A stretch of 64,000 bases of DNA from CAYLLN01 sp033762315 (GTDB taxonomy: Bacteria > Planctomycetota > Planctomycetia > Pirellulales > Pirellulaceae), in NCBI GenBank assembly GCA_033762315.1, contig JANRLS010000254.1, forward strand, positions 1 through 64,000, given 5' to 3'. Both the position numbers and the translations under genes were made by a program. Position 1 is the stretch's first letter. Each line of letters opens with the position of its first letter. This document shows, piece after piece, positions 44,977-53,150 of this stretch. Below the pieces are notes generated by a model. It did no database searches. It saw nothing but the letters and a program-made list of their open reading frames with translations, and had not been told where the DNA came from.

Positions 44977-47271
44977 ATGTGCCGCACGTTTCTGGCCGCT
45001 TCCCTGTGGCTTGGCCTGACGGTGCTCGTTCGCGCCGCCGAACCAGTCCGCAAACCGTTTGGCCTCGAAAAACGGGAGCTGTGGACCACAAACAACATCC
45101 ACGGCACGCCGGAGCCGCCCGATCCGTATCGCACGGAAAACGCCTTCCCCAAGCTCCGCCTCTTCGAGCCGCTGTCAGTGGGCGTGGTGCCGGGGACGAA
45201 TCGGTTTGGCGTCGCCACGCGGCCGGGCAAAATCTATACGTTTGAGATTCGTCCCGATGTCGAACAGGCCGACCTATTGCTCGACATCGGCCGCACCACC
45301 TATGGCCTGGCGTTTCATCCAAAGTTTGCCGACAACGGCTACTTCTACGTCACCTATCTGGAACCCAAATCGCCCGTTGATAAGGGGAGCCGCTTATCAC
45401 GGTTTCAGGTTGGCAAAGACAATCGCCTCGTCGCCGATCCGGCCAGCGAGCAGATCATCCTCGAGTGGCCCTCCGGCGGGCACAACGGCGGCTGCATCCG
45501 CTTCGGACCTGACGGCAATCTCTACCTGGCCACTGGCGACGGCAGCGGCATTGCCGATGAGTTGCAAACCGGCCAGAAGATCGATGACCTCCTCGGCAGC
45601 ATCCTGCGGATCGACGTCGATCATCCCACCTCCGATAAGCCGTACTCCATTCCCGCCGACAACCCGTTTGCAAAAACGCCGAATGCCCGGCCGGAAATCT
45701 GGTCGCTGGGCCACCGCCAAATTTGGAAGTTCAGCTTCGATCCGCCGACGAAGCGCCTCTGGGCCGGCGAAGTGGGCCAGGACCTGTGGGAGATGGTCTA
45801 TCTCATCCGCCGCGGCGGCAACTATGGCTGGAGCGTGCGCGAGGGGGCCTATCCATTCCGCCCCAATCGGCCGCACGGCCCCGGCGACTTCGAGAAGCCG
45901 ATTGTCGAGCATCCGCATAGCGATTTCCGCTCGATTACCGGCGGCTACGTCTATACCGGCAGCCGCTTGCCGGAACTGAAGGGGGCCTATATCTACGGCG
46001 ACTACGACACCGGCCGGCTTTGGATGCTGCGCTACGAGGGAGACGCGGAAGGCCGCTCCGGCCGCGTCACCGAGCACCGGCAACTGGCCGATTCGCAGGT
46101 CCGCCCGGTCGAGTTCGCCCAGGACCCCAGCGGCGAGGTGTACATGGTCGATTTCGCCGGCGGCGGCTTTCATCGGCTTGTCCCGGTGAAAGCCGAGACC
46201 CCGGCCGCTCCGTTTCCGCGCAAGCTCAGCGAGACGGGCCTGTTTGCCTCCACCAAGGACCACGCCCCGGCCAAAGGGGTGATTCCCTATTCCGTGAACG
46301 CCCCGCTCTATTCCGACGGTGCCGAGAAATCGCGATTTCTCGCCCTGCCGGGCGATTCGCAGATCGAATTCGACGACGTGGTCTATCCCCACGGCGCGGG
46401 CTATGCCGATGTCGGTTGGCGATTTCCGGACGGCGCGGTGCTGGTAAAGACCTTCTCGCTCGGCGACCGCCGGCTGGAAACCCGCATCCTGCAATACCGC
46501 AAAATGCCCGGCAACGACGACGAATACGGCGCGCAATATTGGTTTGGCTACACCTATGTCTGGAACGACGAGCAGACCGACGCCGAATTGCTCGGCCCAG
46601 CCGGTCTCGACCGTGAAGTCGCCGTGAAAGACGCGGCGGCTCCTGGCGGCGAGCGGCGGCAGAAGTGGCACTTCCCCAGCCGGGCCGAATGCACGCTCTG
46701 CCACACGATGGCGGCCAAGTACGTGCTTGGCGTGACGACCCTGCAAATGAACAAGGACCACGACTACGGCGGCGTGGTCGCCAATCAGCTGGCCACGCTT
46801 GAGCATCTGGGCATCTTCAAGGAGCCCCTTCCCAAGCGGCCCGATGAATTGCCTCGACTAGCCGACTATCGCGATGCTTCCCAAGACCGTCACCTGCGAG
46901 CCCGGGCCTATCTGCACGCGAACTGCGCCCACTGCCACCGCAAATGGGGGGGCGGAAATGCCGAATTCGAATTGCAGGCTTCGATTCCGCTCTCTGCCGC
47001 GCTGGCGGTCAACACGCCGCCGGGCCAAGGCTCTTTCAACTTGTCCGATCCACGAATCATCGTCCCCGGCGATCCGAGCCGCTCGATGATATTACATCGT
47101 CTGCAGCTAACCACCCTTGGCCGGATGCCCCATGTCGCCGTCAGCGTCGTCGATCAGCCCGCCGTGGAGCTTTTGCGCGCCTGGCTCGCCGACCTCAAGG
47201 ACGAAACTCTGCTCGAGCGGCCCGGAGCGATTCATCCGCGGCAGGGCCCGCCGAAAACGGGCGGGCAATAA
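44977..47271 (+). CDS. Secreted quinoprotein-type sugar dehydrogenase with diheme tail
   Basis: 764 residues. The chosen ATG precedes a signal peptide (M-C-R-T-F-L-A-A-S-L-W-L-G-L-T-V-L-V-R-A-A). Residues about 40-420 form a glucose/sorbosone dehydrogenase-type six-bladed propeller with G-L-A-F-H-P-K-F, G-H-N-G-G-C-I-R-F-G-P-D-G, W-S-L-G-H-R-Q, G-E-V-G-Q-D-L-W-E and G-G-N-Y-G-W-S. Two CxxCH heme c sites follow: C-T-L-C-H at 572-576 and C-A-H-C-H at 650-654. Hence a fused cytochrome c tail could take electrons directly from the propeller domain. PQQ as cofactor is inferred from the family. It is convergent with the isochorismatase-like gene, with an inverted repeat spanning both stops. Confidence 0.85.
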   Translation: MCRTFLAASLWLGLTVLVRAAEPVRKPFGLEKRELWTTNNIHGTPEPPDPYRTENAFPKLRLFEPLSVGVVPGTNRFGVATRPGKIYTFEIRPDVEQADLLLDIGRTTYGLAFHPKFADNGYFYVTYLEPKSPVDKGSRLSRFQVGKDNRLVADPASEQIILEWPSGGHNGGCIRFGPDGNLYLATGDGSGIADELQTGQKIDDLLGSILRIDVDHPTSDKPYSIPADNPFAKTPNARPEIWSLGHRQIWKFSFDPPTKRLWAGEVGQDLWEMVYLIRRGGNYGWSVREGAYPFRPNRPHGPGDFEKPIVEHPHSDFRSITGGYVYTGSRLPELKGAYIYGDYDTGRLWMLRYEGDAEGRSGRVTEHRQLADSQVRPVEFAQDPSGEVYMVDFAGGGFHRLVPVKAETPAAPFPRKLSETGLFASTKDHAPAKGVIPYSVNAPLYSDGAEKSRFLALPGDSQIEFDDVVYPHGAGYADVGWRFPDGAVLVKTFSLGDRRLETRILQYRKMPGNDDEYGAQYWFGYTYVWNDEQTDAELLGPAGLDREVAVKDAAAPGGERRQKWHFPSRAECTLCHTMAAKYVLGVTTLQMNKDHDYGGVVANQLATLEHLGIFKEPLPKRPDELPRLADYRDASQDRHLRARAYLHANCAHCHRKWGGGNAEFELQASIPLSAALAVNTPPGQGSFNLSDPRIIVPGDPSRSMILHRLQLTTLGRMPHVAVSVVDQPAVELLRAWLADLKDETLLERPGAIHPRQGPPKTGGQ

Positions 47272-47371
47272 TGCAGACAAGCAGAACAATGGGAACAGCA
47301 TAATGGGAACAGGAAGGGAAGGATCAGCTCGGGCTTAAGTCCTCGGTTCCTATTGTTCAGCTCGCATTATT
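47267..47371. terminator. Bidirectional terminator-like inverted repeat
   Basis: Arms 47284-47296 and 47346-47358 match at 12 of 13 positions (GAACAATGGGAAC against GTTCCTATTGTTC). An outer AATAATG/CATTATT pair at 47267-47273 and 47365-47371 extends the arms with an internal mismatch. It covers the stop codons of both convergent genes (47271 and 47367). Confidence 0.65.
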
Positions 47372-48071
47372 CTGCTGATTTCCCGATTCCTGCGATTTGC
47401 CCCACCACTTCCTCGACCCCCATCACATCCCCCAAATCGATGTCGATGTCGAGCAGGTTCACCTCGTGCATGATCTCGCACCGCTCGCCGACCGCTTCGC
47501 GGGGGACGATCACGTGGAAGCTGTCGGTGGCGTCGCGGCAGGTGGCATAGACGCAGTGGCTGGTCGAAAGGCCGGTGACGATCAGCGTATCGACGCCCAG
47601 CGACGTGAGCATTTCGTGCAGGTTCGTTCCCTTGAAGGCCGAGGCGTATCGCTTGCGGATCAGCTTCTCGGTCGGCCGCCGGTCGAGTCGTGGATCGAGC
47701 TCGAACAGCTTCTCGTCCCCCGGATTGAGCTTCATGCAGAGCTTTTTGTTCTGCGGGCTCGGGGGATCGGCCGGGTCGTAGGCAAACGTGGTGAAAAACA
47801 CCGGAATCTGAGCCTCCCGCGCCGCCGCCAATACTTGCCGCGAGGCATTCACCACCGAATCAGCATTGGTGCCGATTTGCTGCTGAGGCTGGGTCCAGAA
47901 CAGGGCCAGATCTATCACGATTAGTGCCGGCCGTTTCCCAAAGCCCACGCGCCCCGCCCAGCCGCGAGCCAGGTAGCGCTGCTTGAGATCGGCCAAGTGC
48001 GCCAGCAGCGGCTCGCGGAGGTTCTCCGGCAGGGCCAGGTCCGACGAGCCAAAGCGACTTGTGGCAGCCAT
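47367..48071 (-). CDS. Isochorismatase-family hydrolase
   Basis: 234 residues, cytoplasmic. Catalytic triad of cysteine hydrolases of this family: Asp54 in L-I-V-I-D-L-A, Lys141 in I-R-K-R-Y-A-S-A-F and Cys174 in S-T-S-H-C-V-Y-A-T-C-R-D-A. The cis-peptide region V-T-G-L-S-T-S-H is typical. S-A-F and the N-terminal extension (about 45 residues) resemble N-carbamoylsarcosine amidase-like members. It would hydrolyse a C-N bond of an amide or carbamoyl compound; substrate unknown. Confidence 0.85.
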   Translation of the reverse strand: MAATSRFGSSDLALPENLREPLLAHLADLKQRYLARGWAGRVGFGKRPALIVIDLALFWTQPQQQIGTNADSVVNASRQVLAAAREAQIPVFFTTFAYDPADPPSPQNKKLCMKLNPGDEKLFELDPRLDRRPTEKLIRKRYASAFKGTNLHEMLTSLGVDTLIVTGLSTSHCVYATCRDATDSFHVIVPREAVGERCEIMHEVNLLDIDIDLGDVMGVEEVVGQIAGIGKSAE

Positions 48072-48098
48072 TGGATTTTCACCCTCGAAAGAAGTTGG

Positions 48099-49652
48099 CT
48101 AGGCCTGAGCTAATTGTCGCAGCTTCACGCCGATCACGACGAGCGCCACCCCCCAGGCCGCGCCAAACCAGAGCGGCGCGAACCACAGGTTCAACGCCAT
48201 GAGAAACGCCGTCGCCAAGAATCCCAGGCCAATGACCGCGCAATAGCCCCAGTGATTAGGCGCTAGCGCGAAGAAAAGCAGGGCGGTGAAGCTGGCCAGT
48301 GGCAAATAGATTTCGAGTTCGAACGACGCGTCGAGGCCCCGCGCAATTCTCTCCGTGACTCCCAGCACGATGCAACTGAGCAAGTAGCCCCCCAAGAGCA
48401 TCCACAGCGGCCGTTCGTGCCCGCCGCTGGGAAGCCAACGCCAATTGCGAAAGTATCCAACCAGAACCAGAAAAATCGCCGCCCGGCTGATTTGTGTGGT
48501 CACCAGCAAGATGCTGGGCCAATCCAGCCACACAATCAGCGTAATGATAACTTCCGTCAAAAACATGAGCGGAGCCGCCGCCAGCAGCAAGTTCGCGAAC
48601 GAAGCGAACTGCGTTTTGAGCTGCACGCGGTCGAGCGCTCCGGTCATCAGCCCCACCAGCCCGCTTTGGCCGACCGAGACCGGCTCTCCTTCGAGATAGC
48701 GGGCCAAATCGGCGGCTAATTCCAGGGCGGATGGGTAGCGCCGCGTGGGGGCGCGCTCCAGGCATTTCATGCAGATCGCTTCCAGATCGCGCGGCACCTC
48801 AGGCCGAATCCGGCGAACCGGCTCAGCGTCTTCGCTGACGACCAGCAGTATCGTATCGACAGCGCTGGGCCCACGAAACGGCGGCCGGCCGACAAGCAGT
48901 TCATACAGAATCGCGCCCAGCGCATACACGTCGGCCGGCGGACCGACATGCTTGCTATAGCCAAAAGCCTGCTCTGGGGCCATGTAGCTGGGAGTTCCCA
49001 GTACTTGGCCGCTGAGCGTCGGCCCGCCCGCCGGCTGATCGGCGTCGAGCCGTTTGGAGAGGCCGAAGTCGGAGATTTTTGGCTCGCCATCGGCCCCGAG
49101 TAGCACGTTCGTCGGTTTCAGATCGCGATGAACAATTCCTTGCGCGTGAGCGGCCGCGATCGCGCGGGCCAGCTTGAGCACCATCGCTGCCGCTTCGGCC
49201 ACCGGCAGTGGTTGCTGGCGAGCAAGACTCGCCAGCGTCCCACCGGGGCAATACTCCATGCTGAAATAGGGGCGTCCTTCGTGCTCGCCGACGTCGAACA
49301 CCGCGATGATGTTCGGATGCTGCAGATTCGCCACGGCCTCGGCTTCGGCCCGGAAGCGGTCGAGCTCGGCCCCGGCGGCGTGATCGCCGCTGAGGATCAT
49401 TTTGAGCGCTACATCCCGCTTGGCGCTGAGCTGACGCGCGCGATAAACCACCCCCATACCGCCACGCCCCAGCTCGCCCAAAAACTCATAGCCGGGAGCA
49501 AGTTTTCTTCGTGTCCCGCTCTCGAATTCGGCCAAGTGCTGGCCGCTGGCGGCTGAACTGACCGTTTGCAGTTCAGCCGGGCCGCGCGCGGGAGCCGTGG
49601 TCTTCGCCGAATCGAGAGAATCGTAATGTTCGCTGGACTGGATCGGGTTCAT
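48099..49652 (-). CDS. Ser/Thr protein kinase with multi-pass membrane tail
   Basis: 517 residues. Kinase domain about residues 54-310: G-R-G-G-M-G-V-V-Y (62-70), V-A-L-K (Lys84), H-R-D-L-K-P-T-N-V-L-L, D-F-G-L-S, and A-P-E-Q-A. The C-terminal part carries several hydrophobic segments (L-L-L-A-A-A-P-L-M-F-L, I-T-L-I-V-W-L, A-I-F-L-V-L-V-G-Y, L-L-G-G-Y-L-L-S-C-I-V, V-A-L-V-V-I-G-V). All kinase residues appear intact, so it should be active. There is no sensory PASTA or CHASE domain, so the signal is unknown. It is divergent from the dehydrogenase gene at 49799. Confidence 0.9.
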   Translation of the reverse strand: MNPIQSSEHYDSLDSAKTTAPARGPAELQTVSSAASGQHLAEFESGTRRKLAPGYEFLGELGRGGMGVVYRARQLSAKRDVALKMILSGDHAAGAELDRFRAEAEAVANLQHPNIIAVFDVGEHEGRPYFSMEYCPGGTLASLARQQPLPVAEAAAMVLKLARAIAAAHAQGIVHRDLKPTNVLLGADGEPKISDFGLSKRLDADQPAGGPTLSGQVLGTPSYMAPEQAFGYSKHVGPPADVYALGAILYELLVGRPPFRGPSAVDTILLVVSEDAEPVRRIRPEVPRDLEAICMKCLERAPTRRYPSALELAADLARYLEGEPVSVGQSGLVGLMTGALDRVQLKTQFASFANLLLAAAPLMFLTEVIITLIVWLDWPSILLVTTQISRAAIFLVLVGYFRNWRWLPSGGHERPLWMLLGGYLLSCIVLGVTERIARGLDASFELEIYLPLASFTALLFFALAPNHWGYCAVIGLGFLATAFLMALNLWFAPLWFGAAWGVALVVIGVKLRQLAQA

Positions 49653-49744
49653 GGGTGGCTTTCTGCGCGACTCCGAGGTTATCCCGCGCCACCCCAAGCG
49701 AAGCAATGGTCCCCGTTGGCGAGCACCACCCCGCCGCGGGTTCC

Positions 49745-49773
49745 TTGTGAGCGGCCGCCGCTGCCGGTAAAAT
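49745..49773 (+). promoter_or_regulatory. Sigma-70-like promoter of the dehydrogenase
   Basis: TTGTGA at 49745-49750, a 17-nt spacer, then TAAAAT at 49768-49773. The transcript would begin near 49780, about 19 nt before the ATG at 49799. Confidence 0.5.
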
Positions 49774-49798
49774 CGCGTGCTTTCCCCGCTCACTCTCG

Positions 49799-50884
49799 AT
49801 GGAAACGCAGAACGTGGCGAACAATCTGAAGATCGCGGTCATTGGCGGCGATGGCACGGGCCCCGAAGTGACGGCCGAAGCCCTCAAAGTGCTGGCGGCG
49901 GTGGCCAAGCTGGAGAAGTTCACCTTCGAGACACAGCACTTCGACTGGGGGGGTGACCGCTACCTCAAAACGGGCGAAACGCTGCCCGCCGGCGGTGCGG
50001 ATCAGTTGCGTAAGTTCGACGCGATTTTCCTTGGCGCGGTCGGCCATCCCGACGTAAAGCCGGGCATTCTGGAGAAAGGGCTGCTGCTCGAACTGCGGTT
50101 TCAGCTCGATCAGTACATCAACCTGCGGCCAGTAAAGCTGTTTCCGGGCGTCGAATGTCCGCTCGTCGGCAAGACGACCGAGCACATCGACTTCGTCGTT
50201 GTGCGCGAGAACACCGAGGACATGTATTGCGGCACCGGCGGCTGGCTGAAGAAGGGGACACCGGACGAAGTTTCGACGCAGACGGCCGTCTATACCCGCA
50301 AGGGTTGCGAGCGGTGCATCCGCTGGGCGTTTGACTTTACCCGCAAGCGCAACAACCCGAAGGGGAAGAAGCTGACGCTCGTCGCTAAGACGAACGTGCT
50401 GACCTACGGGCACGACACCTGGTGGCGAGCCTTCCAGGACGTGGCCAAGGATTATCCCGACGTGCAGGCCGACTACAACCACGTCGATGCCTGCTGCATG
50501 TGGATGGTGAAGAACCCCGAATATTACGACGTGATTGTCACCACCAACATGTTCGGCGACATCATCACCGACCTGGGCGCGATGATTCAGGGGGGCCTCG
50601 GCGTCGCTGCCGGCGGCAACATCAATCCCGATGCCGGCGGCGTCAGCATGTTCGAGCCGATGGGGGGCAGCGCCCCCAAGTACACCGGGCAGAACGTGAT
50701 CAATCCCATCGCCGCCATCGCCGCCATGAGCATGCTCCTCGAGCACAGCGGCCAACCCGCCGCGGGGGCCCGCGTGATGAAAGCCCTTCAGACCATCACC
50801 GGCACCAAAATGAAGAGCCAAAACGCCGGGAAGATGGGGTATGGGACGAAGGAAATTGGCGATTTGGTGGTGGGGGCGCTGTAA
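49799..50884 (+). CDS. leuB: Isopropylmalate/isocitrate dehydrogenase family enzyme
   Basis: 361 residues. Beta-decarboxylating dehydrogenase: G-G-D-G-T-G-P-E-V, D-W-G-G-D near 47, R-E-N-T-E-D-M-Y-C-G-T-G-G, catalytic Lys in L-V-A-K-T-N-V-L, T-N-M-F-G-D-I-I-T-D-L-G-A-M, and G-G-S-A-P-K-Y-T-G-Q-N-V-I-N-P (cofactor). Planctomycetes annotate such genes as 3-isopropylmalate dehydrogenase (leucine biosynthesis), which I follow, but the R-E-N-T-E-D loop is closer to isocitrate/homoisocitrate dehydrogenase than to enteric LeuB. There is no leuC or leuD in the window. A paralogue is at 42515. Confidence 0.8.
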   Translation: METQNVANNLKIAVIGGDGTGPEVTAEALKVLAAVAKLEKFTFETQHFDWGGDRYLKTGETLPAGGADQLRKFDAIFLGAVGHPDVKPGILEKGLLLELRFQLDQYINLRPVKLFPGVECPLVGKTTEHIDFVVVRENTEDMYCGTGGWLKKGTPDEVSTQTAVYTRKGCERCIRWAFDFTRKRNNPKGKKLTLVAKTNVLTYGHDTWWRAFQDVAKDYPDVQADYNHVDACCMWMVKNPEYYDVIVTTNMFGDIITDLGAMIQGGLGVAAGGNINPDAGGVSMFEPMGGSAPKYTGQNVINPIAAIAAMSMLLEHSGQPAAGARVMKALQTITGTKMKSQNAGKMGYGTKEIGDLVVGAL

Positions 50885-50914
50885 AGCCCTAATCAGCGGA
50901 CCTAGTCACCAAAG

Positions 50915-50933
50915 CCGCGACCATTGGTCGCGG
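50915..50933. repeat. Dispersed 19-nt palindrome, copy 2
   Basis: CCGCGACCA-T-TGGTCGCGG, identical to the copy at 26564-26582 apart from the centre base. It lies 31 nt after the stop of the dehydrogenase gene. Confidence 0.8.
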
Positions 50934-51117
50934 TCTTCGGCAATTTCTCCGGACTTGGCGATACTCGTCGCCTGCCGCGCTATATCGGCGGGCGGATGGC
51001 GCTTGGAATTTAACGCAATATTCAACCACCATCTGCGAACCGCTGCCGATGGGAGTTTGCTTGCGGCAAGCCGCAGTCCGAAGTACGCTCGCCGAATCCC
51101 CCAACTGGAGCCTCGTT

Positions 51118-51777
51118 ATGAATCTTTCGCAATCAATGCTGTTTGCACTCATTACTGCCCTTGTCGTCTCAACGACCCCGCTCGTGGCTCATGAGCCGTC
51201 CGCAACAGCGCAGGGATTGCCGCTCGAAGCCCAGAAGGCGGTTGCCGATTACGATGCCCAGGTGGCCGCCATCCAAAGCAAAGCCGCGGTCGAAATGGAA
51301 GCCATCCGAAAGCGAGTTGAGCGAGAGATTCTCAGCGCCCGCGAAGAGTGCCGTAAAGCTTTGAAGGTCGCTCAAGACACCTACACGAAAGCCGGCAAGC
51401 TCGACGAAGCGGTTGCCATCCGCGACCGAATTGCCACCCTGTCAATTGGCGGCGAAATTTTTCCAGATCCCGGCACACTCAGCAAGTACAACGACCAGGT
51501 TGGCAAGTCGTTCTATTTCGAGGTCGTCGGTGGAATCAGCGGTTCGCTCTATGGTGATGGCACCTACACGACCGACTCGACACTTTCCAAAGCCGCGATG
51601 CATTGCGGCTTGCTAAAGGAAGGTCAAAAGGGGATCGTGAAGGTGACCGTTCTGCCGGGCGATCGCGCACACGTTTCCGCCACCAAGAACGGGATCAGCT
51701 CTTCCAGCTGGGGCAGTTGGCACGCGAGCTACAAGGTAGAGCTCGTGCAGCTCTCCGTCGAAGTTGGCAAGCCTTAG
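51118..51777 (+). CDS. Secreted LCCL-domain protein with coiled coil
   Basis: 219 residues. The ATG has GGAG 7 nt upstream and starts a signal peptide (hydrophobic about 8-22, V-A-H-E). Residues about 40-105 are charged and helical (coiled-coil-like: A-A-V-E-M-E-A-I-R-K-R-V-E-R-E-I). Residues about 130-210 match the LCCL pattern: G-S-L-Y-G-D-G-T-Y-T-T-D-S-T-L-S, A-A-M-H-C-G-L-L, G-I-V-K-V-T-V and N-G-I-S-S-S-S-W-G-S-W. LCCL domains are best known in animal extracellular proteins; a bacterial version is presumably a sugar or protein binding module. Confidence 0.75.
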   Translation: MNLSQSMLFALITALVVSTTPLVAHEPSATAQGLPLEAQKAVADYDAQVAAIQSKAAVEMEAIRKRVEREILSAREECRKALKVAQDTYTKAGKLDEAVAIRDRIATLSIGGEIFPDPGTLSKYNDQVGKSFYFEVVGGISGSLYGDGTYTTDSTLSKAAMHCGLLKEGQKGIVKVTVLPGDRAHVSATKNGISSSSWGSWHASYKVELVQLSVEVGKP

Positions 51778-51782
51778 CAGCC

Positions 51783-52001
51783 TTAAGCCTGCACTACTGT
51801 GCCCCGCGCGAAGAGCAGACAGGCCTGAATGTCGTCCGGCGTCAGCTTGGGATATTCCGCAAGTATCTCCTGCTCCGTCGCTCCGTGCGTGAGCAGATTG
51901 ACGATGAACTCCACGCTGAGCCGCGTGCCGGCAATCACGGGCTTACCCGCCAGCACCCCAGGATTGACCACGATGCGTTTGAGGATTTCTTCATCGTTCA
52001 T
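51783..52001 (-). CDS. DUF433 protein
   Basis: 72 residues. M-N-D-E-E-I-L-K-R-I-V-V-N-P-G-V-L-A-G-K-P-V is the N-terminal DUF433 signature, followed by the I-A-G-T-R-L-S-V-E helix-turn-helix-like part and L-A-E-Y-P-K-L-T-P-D-D-I-Q-A-C-L. DUF433 proteins often act as antitoxins to PIN-like DUF5615 toxins, but the partner is missing here: the gene stands alone between the LCCL-domain gene and tsaD. The start choice is favoured because the longer form has no function-like extension. Confidence 0.8.
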   Translation of the reverse strand: MNDEEILKRIVVNPGVLAGKPVIAGTRLSVEFIVNLLTHGATEQEILAEYPKLTPDDIQACLLFARGTVVQA

Positions 52002-52066
52002 GGTGGGATCCCTTGTCGTCCGTTCCGGAATTGTACCACAGGCGCACACTATTTTCTGGCTTTCCA

Positions 52067-53119
52067 TCACCCCCGCAGCGCGTTCGCGTGCAGCGGACCA
52101 TGCCGCACGAGGCCGGGAATGGCGTCCAGGTCGAGCGATTCGACCTGCCCGGCCTTGAGCCGCTCAAAGGCAATGGCCCCCATGACGGCATTGTCGGTGC
52201 ATAGCTCGGGCGGGGCGATAATGAGCTCCGCGCCCACGCGGCTGGTGGCTTCGGTGAGCTTCGCTCGCAGCAGCCGATTGGCCGCAACACCGCCGCCGAC
52301 GCACAGCCGGGAAAGGCCCGTTCTCTCTAGCGCGAGCAGCGACTTCGCCACCAGCGCATCGACCACCGCCGCTTGAAAGCTGGCCGCCAGATCGGCCACT
52401 TGCTGCTCGGAGAGTTCCAGCGCGCGAAAATCGGGCTTGCCCGGCCCGGCCAGCGCATAGCGGACGGCTGTTTTCAGCCCGCTGAAGCTCAGTTCCAGCC
52501 GGTCGCGTTCGTGCAGCAGGGCGCGGGGGAAGTCGTAAGCCCGCGGATTGCCCCGCTCAGCCGCCCGCGCGATGGCCGGCCCGCCGGGATAGGGCAGGCC
52601 CAGCATCGCGGCGACTTTGTCAAAAGCTTCGCCGGCGGCGTCGTCGATGGTGCCCCCCAGGTATTCAAACTCAGTCGGCCGCAGGCAACGATAAAAGCTG
52701 CTGTGCCCGCCGCTCACGATCAGCCCGACGCAGGGAAACACCTCGCGCCCGGCCGCCATCCGGCAGGCATAAATGTGGGCGTGCAAATGGTTGATCGCCA
52801 CCAGCGGTTTGCCGGCGGCGAGGGCCAGCGTTTTGGCGGCCACAACGCCAACCAGCAGCGATCCGGCCAGCCCCGGCGTGTTCGCCACGGCAATCGCATC
52901 CAGATCGGCCAGCCTGACGCCGGCCCGCCGCAGGGCTTCGTCGATCACGGGCAGAATCCGCTCGACATGCGCCCGGGCGGCGATTTCGGGTACAACCCCC
53001 GCAAACCGCTGGTGCAGCTCGTCCTGCGAGGCGACCACCGACGACAGCACGGCAAGTTCATCCGTCACCACCGCGGCTGCCGTTTCATCGCAGGTGGATT
53101 CGATCGTGAGAATCTTCAT
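52067..53119 (-). CDS. tsaD: tRNA N6-adenosine threonylcarbamoyltransferase TsaD
   Basis: 350 residues. TsaD transfers the threonylcarbamoyl group to A37 of ANN-decoding tRNAs. M-K-I-L-T-I-E-S-T-C-D-E-T begins the ATPase fold; iron ligands lie in N-H-L-H-A-H-I-Y-A; I-V-S-G-G-H-S-S and G-G-T-I-D-D-A-A-G-E-A-F-D-K are the phosphate and adenine loops; late C-V-G-G-G-V-A-A-N. It starts 31 nt after the stop of the S41 protease gene, so both are likely in one operon. An essential gene in most bacteria. No frameshift. Confidence 0.95.
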   Translation of the reverse strand: MKILTIESTCDETAAAVVTDELAVLSSVVASQDELHQRFAGVVPEIAARAHVERILPVIDEALRRAGVRLADLDAIAVANTPGLAGSLLVGVVAAKTLALAAGKPLVAINHLHAHIYACRMAAGREVFPCVGLIVSGGHSSFYRCLRPTEFEYLGGTIDDAAGEAFDKVAAMLGLPYPGGPAIARAAERGNPRAYDFPRALLHERDRLELSFSGLKTAVRYALAGPGKPDFRALELSEQQVADLAASFQAAVVDALVAKSLLALERTGLSRLCVGGGVAANRLLRAKLTEATSRVGAELIIAPPELCTDNAVMGAIAFERLKAGQVESLDLDAIPGLVRHGPLHANALRG

Positions 53120-53150
53120 GGGGCGGCGGATTCTCGAGACACGATCGCGC

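Noticed and set aside
45397..46806. A 469-codon minus-strand frame opposite the quinoprotein dehydrogenase
   Set aside because: No motif; the plus strand has the propeller and heme motifs.
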